Of a stretch of DNA of 6,481 nt, positions 4,932-6,481 are shown in pieces. Made by a program: the position numbers and the translations under genes. Location of the stretch: the NCBI GenBank assembly GCA_003565815.1, contig PXAS01000182.1, positions 1-6,481 of the forward strand. The letters are read 5' to 3'. Below the pieces are notes generated by a model. The model was given only the letters and a program-made list of their open reading frames with translations. It did no database searches and was not told the DNA's origin. The first letter of the stretch is position 1. The number at the start of each line of letters is the position of its first letter. This DNA is from PVC group bacterium (GTDB lineage Bacteria; Verrucomicrobiota; Kiritimatiellia; SS1-B-03-39; UBA6053).

Positions 4932-6481
4932 AATTCGCATCGCTTTTCCTGATCGCATGCATCGGCCTCCCCGGACGGACCGCCGAGCACCCACACCTTC
5001 TGTTTTCCGCCGAGGATTTGCCGGCCCTGCGTGAAACCGCGAACTCCCCGGAGGGAAAACGCTGGATGACGCCCCTCCGCGAGCTTTTGCGGCTGGGACG
5101 GGAAGCGGGCTTCGCTTTCCACGGCGAAACCGCGGAAGCCATGATGAAACCCACCTGGGCGGCGGGAGAAGGCTTTCTGTATCTGCTCACCGGCGATGAA
5201 CAACACGCCGAGCAAGCCATGATCTGGGTTTGGGAGGGCATGTATGGCTCGCTGGCGGACAAAAACCAATGGCGGCAGGCCTATCGGGTGGCCCACATCG
5301 CCCTGGCCTACGATTTTTGCGCCCCCGCCTGGCCAGAGGACTTCCGCAAAAACGTCCGCCACTTTCTCTTCCGACAAGTGGAATATTACGCGAACGGCAC
5401 CGGGGAGGAACCGCCCGACCGCTTCAACACCGGCGGACGCTATCAATATGCCGGCGAAACCGCTTCCCGAAACCGGGGCCCCGGACACGCCGAACACCGT
5501 CGCTACCTTGCGGCGGCGGGACTGGCCGCCCTGGCCATCCGCCACGATCCGCTGGAGCCCTTTGCGCCCCCCGAACCCGGACAAATCAAAACCGTGTCTC
5601 CCGCGGCGGATTTGATTCTGCCGCCCGGCATGCCCGCGGTCCGCCTGCGGGACGGTGAAATGTTCTCCGAATGGATTGCTAACGGCCCCTTTCCCACGTC
5701 GGATCCCGACCCCTTGAAAGCTTTGGGCGGCTTCGCGGATGCCCGACCCGTCCCCGGCACCCGGGTGAGCGTTGGGGATGTTTCCCTCGACTTCCGTCCC
5801 TACCACCCCGCTTCCGCAAGCGAAAACCCCGTCTTTTATCCCCGCGACTGCATGAAAATTTTCACTCGCAGCACCGGCCGCGGTTTTCCGCCCGGACGTC
5901 GGGTGCGCGAATGGATTCGGGAAACCGAGGGACCCACTGCAGGCACGGCGCTGGTGCTCTATACCCTGTGGGAAGTGGAGCAAGCGAAAACCGTGCGCGC
6001 CTTCCCCAACCTGAAATGGTCCTCCAGAAACGTCCGCATGTGGTTGAACGGCACGGAAATTCGGGACGACGAGGTGGTGCGGGTCGAACCCGGCCTGTAC
6101 CCCGTCATGGTCCACATGCCCGTCACCGGCGGATATGCCCGGCAAGCCCCGCATTTTGAAATCCTGACCCCCGAACGCCTGGCCGAGGAGCAAGCGGGAT
6201 ACCAAGCCGCAAAGGAATGGTTCGCGGAAAACCCGAAGGTCCTCGACCAGCACATTCAGGAGATTTTCGAAGAGATCAACCGCTTTGCCGCCGTGGAGTT
6301 GGCCTTCGACGGCACGGAGACCAAAGGGCTGACGGATCATTTTCCGCTTTTCGCCCTCGCCCACAAGCGGGCCTTCCGCGACGATCCCCTTCAGGGCACC
6401 GGGCTGGAGCAAAGCCCGGTGGCGGCAGGGCTCTGGCGGGACATGCACGGTGGCGAGGAACGCCTGCGCATGGCCCTCAAC
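4928..6481 (+). CDS. Secreted heparinase II/III or alginate-lyase-like protein with inserted beta domain (3' end beyond window)
   Basis: The frame is open for 518 codons to the right edge; family members often exceed 600 residues, so the C-terminal part is missing. Residues 1-19 are a short signal peptide ending GRTAE. HPHLLFSAEDLPALRE (21-36) is the opening typical of secreted heparinase/alginate-lyase-like alpha/alpha-toroid proteins. Toroid-type helices follow: AGEGFLYLLTGDEQHAEQA (79-97), then a helix with AHIALAYDF (122-130), as in the usual AYDW motif. Residues 187-207 form another helix ending in AALAIRHD. From about 235 to 412 there is an insertion that reads as a beta domain, with FSEWIANGPFP (246-256), ALGGFADARPVPGT (265-278), VRMWLNGTEI (369-378) and VEPGLYPVMVH (386-396). 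Helical sequence then resumes. The family cleaves uronic-acid polysaccharides by beta-elimination in the periplasm or outside the cell. The catalytic residues and substrate cannot be fixed from this part; instead of an obvious NNH-type motif I see SRNRGPGHAEHRRY (180-193). It overlaps the preceding exported protein gene. Confidence 0.78.
   Translation, partial: MKFASLFLIACIGLPGRTAEHPHLLFSAEDLPALRETANSPEGKRWMTPLRELLRLGREAGFAFHGETAEAMMKPTWAAGEGFLYLLTGDEQHAEQAMIWVWEGMYGSLADKNQWRQAYRVAHIALAYDFCAPAWPEDFRKNVRHFLFRQVEYYANGTGEEPPDRFNTGGRYQYAGETASRNRGPGHAEHRRYLAAAGLAALAIRHDPLEPFAPPEPGQIKTVSPAADLILPPGMPAVRLRDGEMFSEWIANGPFPTSDPDPLKALGGFADARPVPGTRVSVGDVSLDFRPYHPASASENPVFYPRDCMKIFTRSTGRGFPPGRRVREWIRETEGPTAGTALVLYTLWEVEQAKTVRAFPNLKWSSRNVRMWLNGTEIRDDEVVRVEPGLYPVMVHMPVTGGYARQAPHFEILTPERLAEEQAGYQAAKEWFAENPKVLDQHIQEIFEEINRFAAVELAFDGTETKGLTDHFPLFALAHKRAFRDDPLQGTGLEQSPVAAGLWRDMHGGEERLRMALN

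Noticed and set aside
4910..6448. Minus-strand open frame of 512 codons antisense to the lyase-like gene
   Set aside because: It mirrors the GC-rich codon use of the plus-strand gene, has no recognisable motifs, no signal and low-complexity Gly/Arg/His-rich content, while the plus strand encodes a coherent secreted protein with a strong Shine-Dalgarno site.

Overview
The window looks like bacterial chromosome from a GC-rich, Gram-negative organism, probably of the PVC group and most likely Verrucomicrobiota. The basis is indirect: an iron-sulfur photolyase of the PhrB type beside secreted proteins and a heparinase-like polysaccharide lyase with an inserted beta domain, a style common in marine and soil Verrucomicrobiota and Planctomycetota. 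No 16S or other phylogenetic marker is present, so the assignment is tentative. I see no tRNA, rRNA, CRISPR array, insertion sequence or phage gene.

Left part (1-3093), a light and DNA-repair neighbourhood: a minus-strand DUF429 gene (predicted RNase H-fold nuclease) runs off the left edge. Across a 50-base gap, and facing away from it, lies a complete FeS-BCP cryptochrome/photolyase gene. All four cluster cysteines and the active-site His pair are present, at a constant offset of six from the Agrobacterium PhrB numbering as I recall it. The photolyase stop overlaps the start of a short-chain dehydrogenase/reductase (SDR) gene (ATGA), so the two form a translationally coupled pair. The SDR keeps the nucleotide-binding glycine motif and the Lys of the active site but has Ile where the catalytic Tyr should be. 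The 50-base gap holds a perfect 6-bp dyad (CGGAAC-N8-GTTCCG).

Middle (3094-3842): a small minus-strand gene for a secreted protein of unknown function converges on the SDR, with 34 bases between the stop codons. It is followed by a 298-base, AT-richer intergenic stretch that must carry the divergent control signals for this gene and the next block.

Right part (3843-6481), a secreted carbohydrate-processing pair: an exported protein of about 355-360 residues that I cannot assign to a family overlaps (again ATGA) a second secreted protein. The N-terminus of the second resembles the alpha/alpha-toroid of heparinase II/III and alginate-lyase-like proteins. It contains a long inserted beta-rich segment and is cut off by the right edge after 518 codons. 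The overlap and a strong internal Shine-Dalgarno site suggest that the unknown protein and the lyase-like protein are made and work together.

The most interesting items are the SDR that has lost its catalytic Tyr but is coupled to an FeS photolyase, and the unassigned exported partner coupled to the lyase-like gene. Neither is shown to be a new system by sequence alone.
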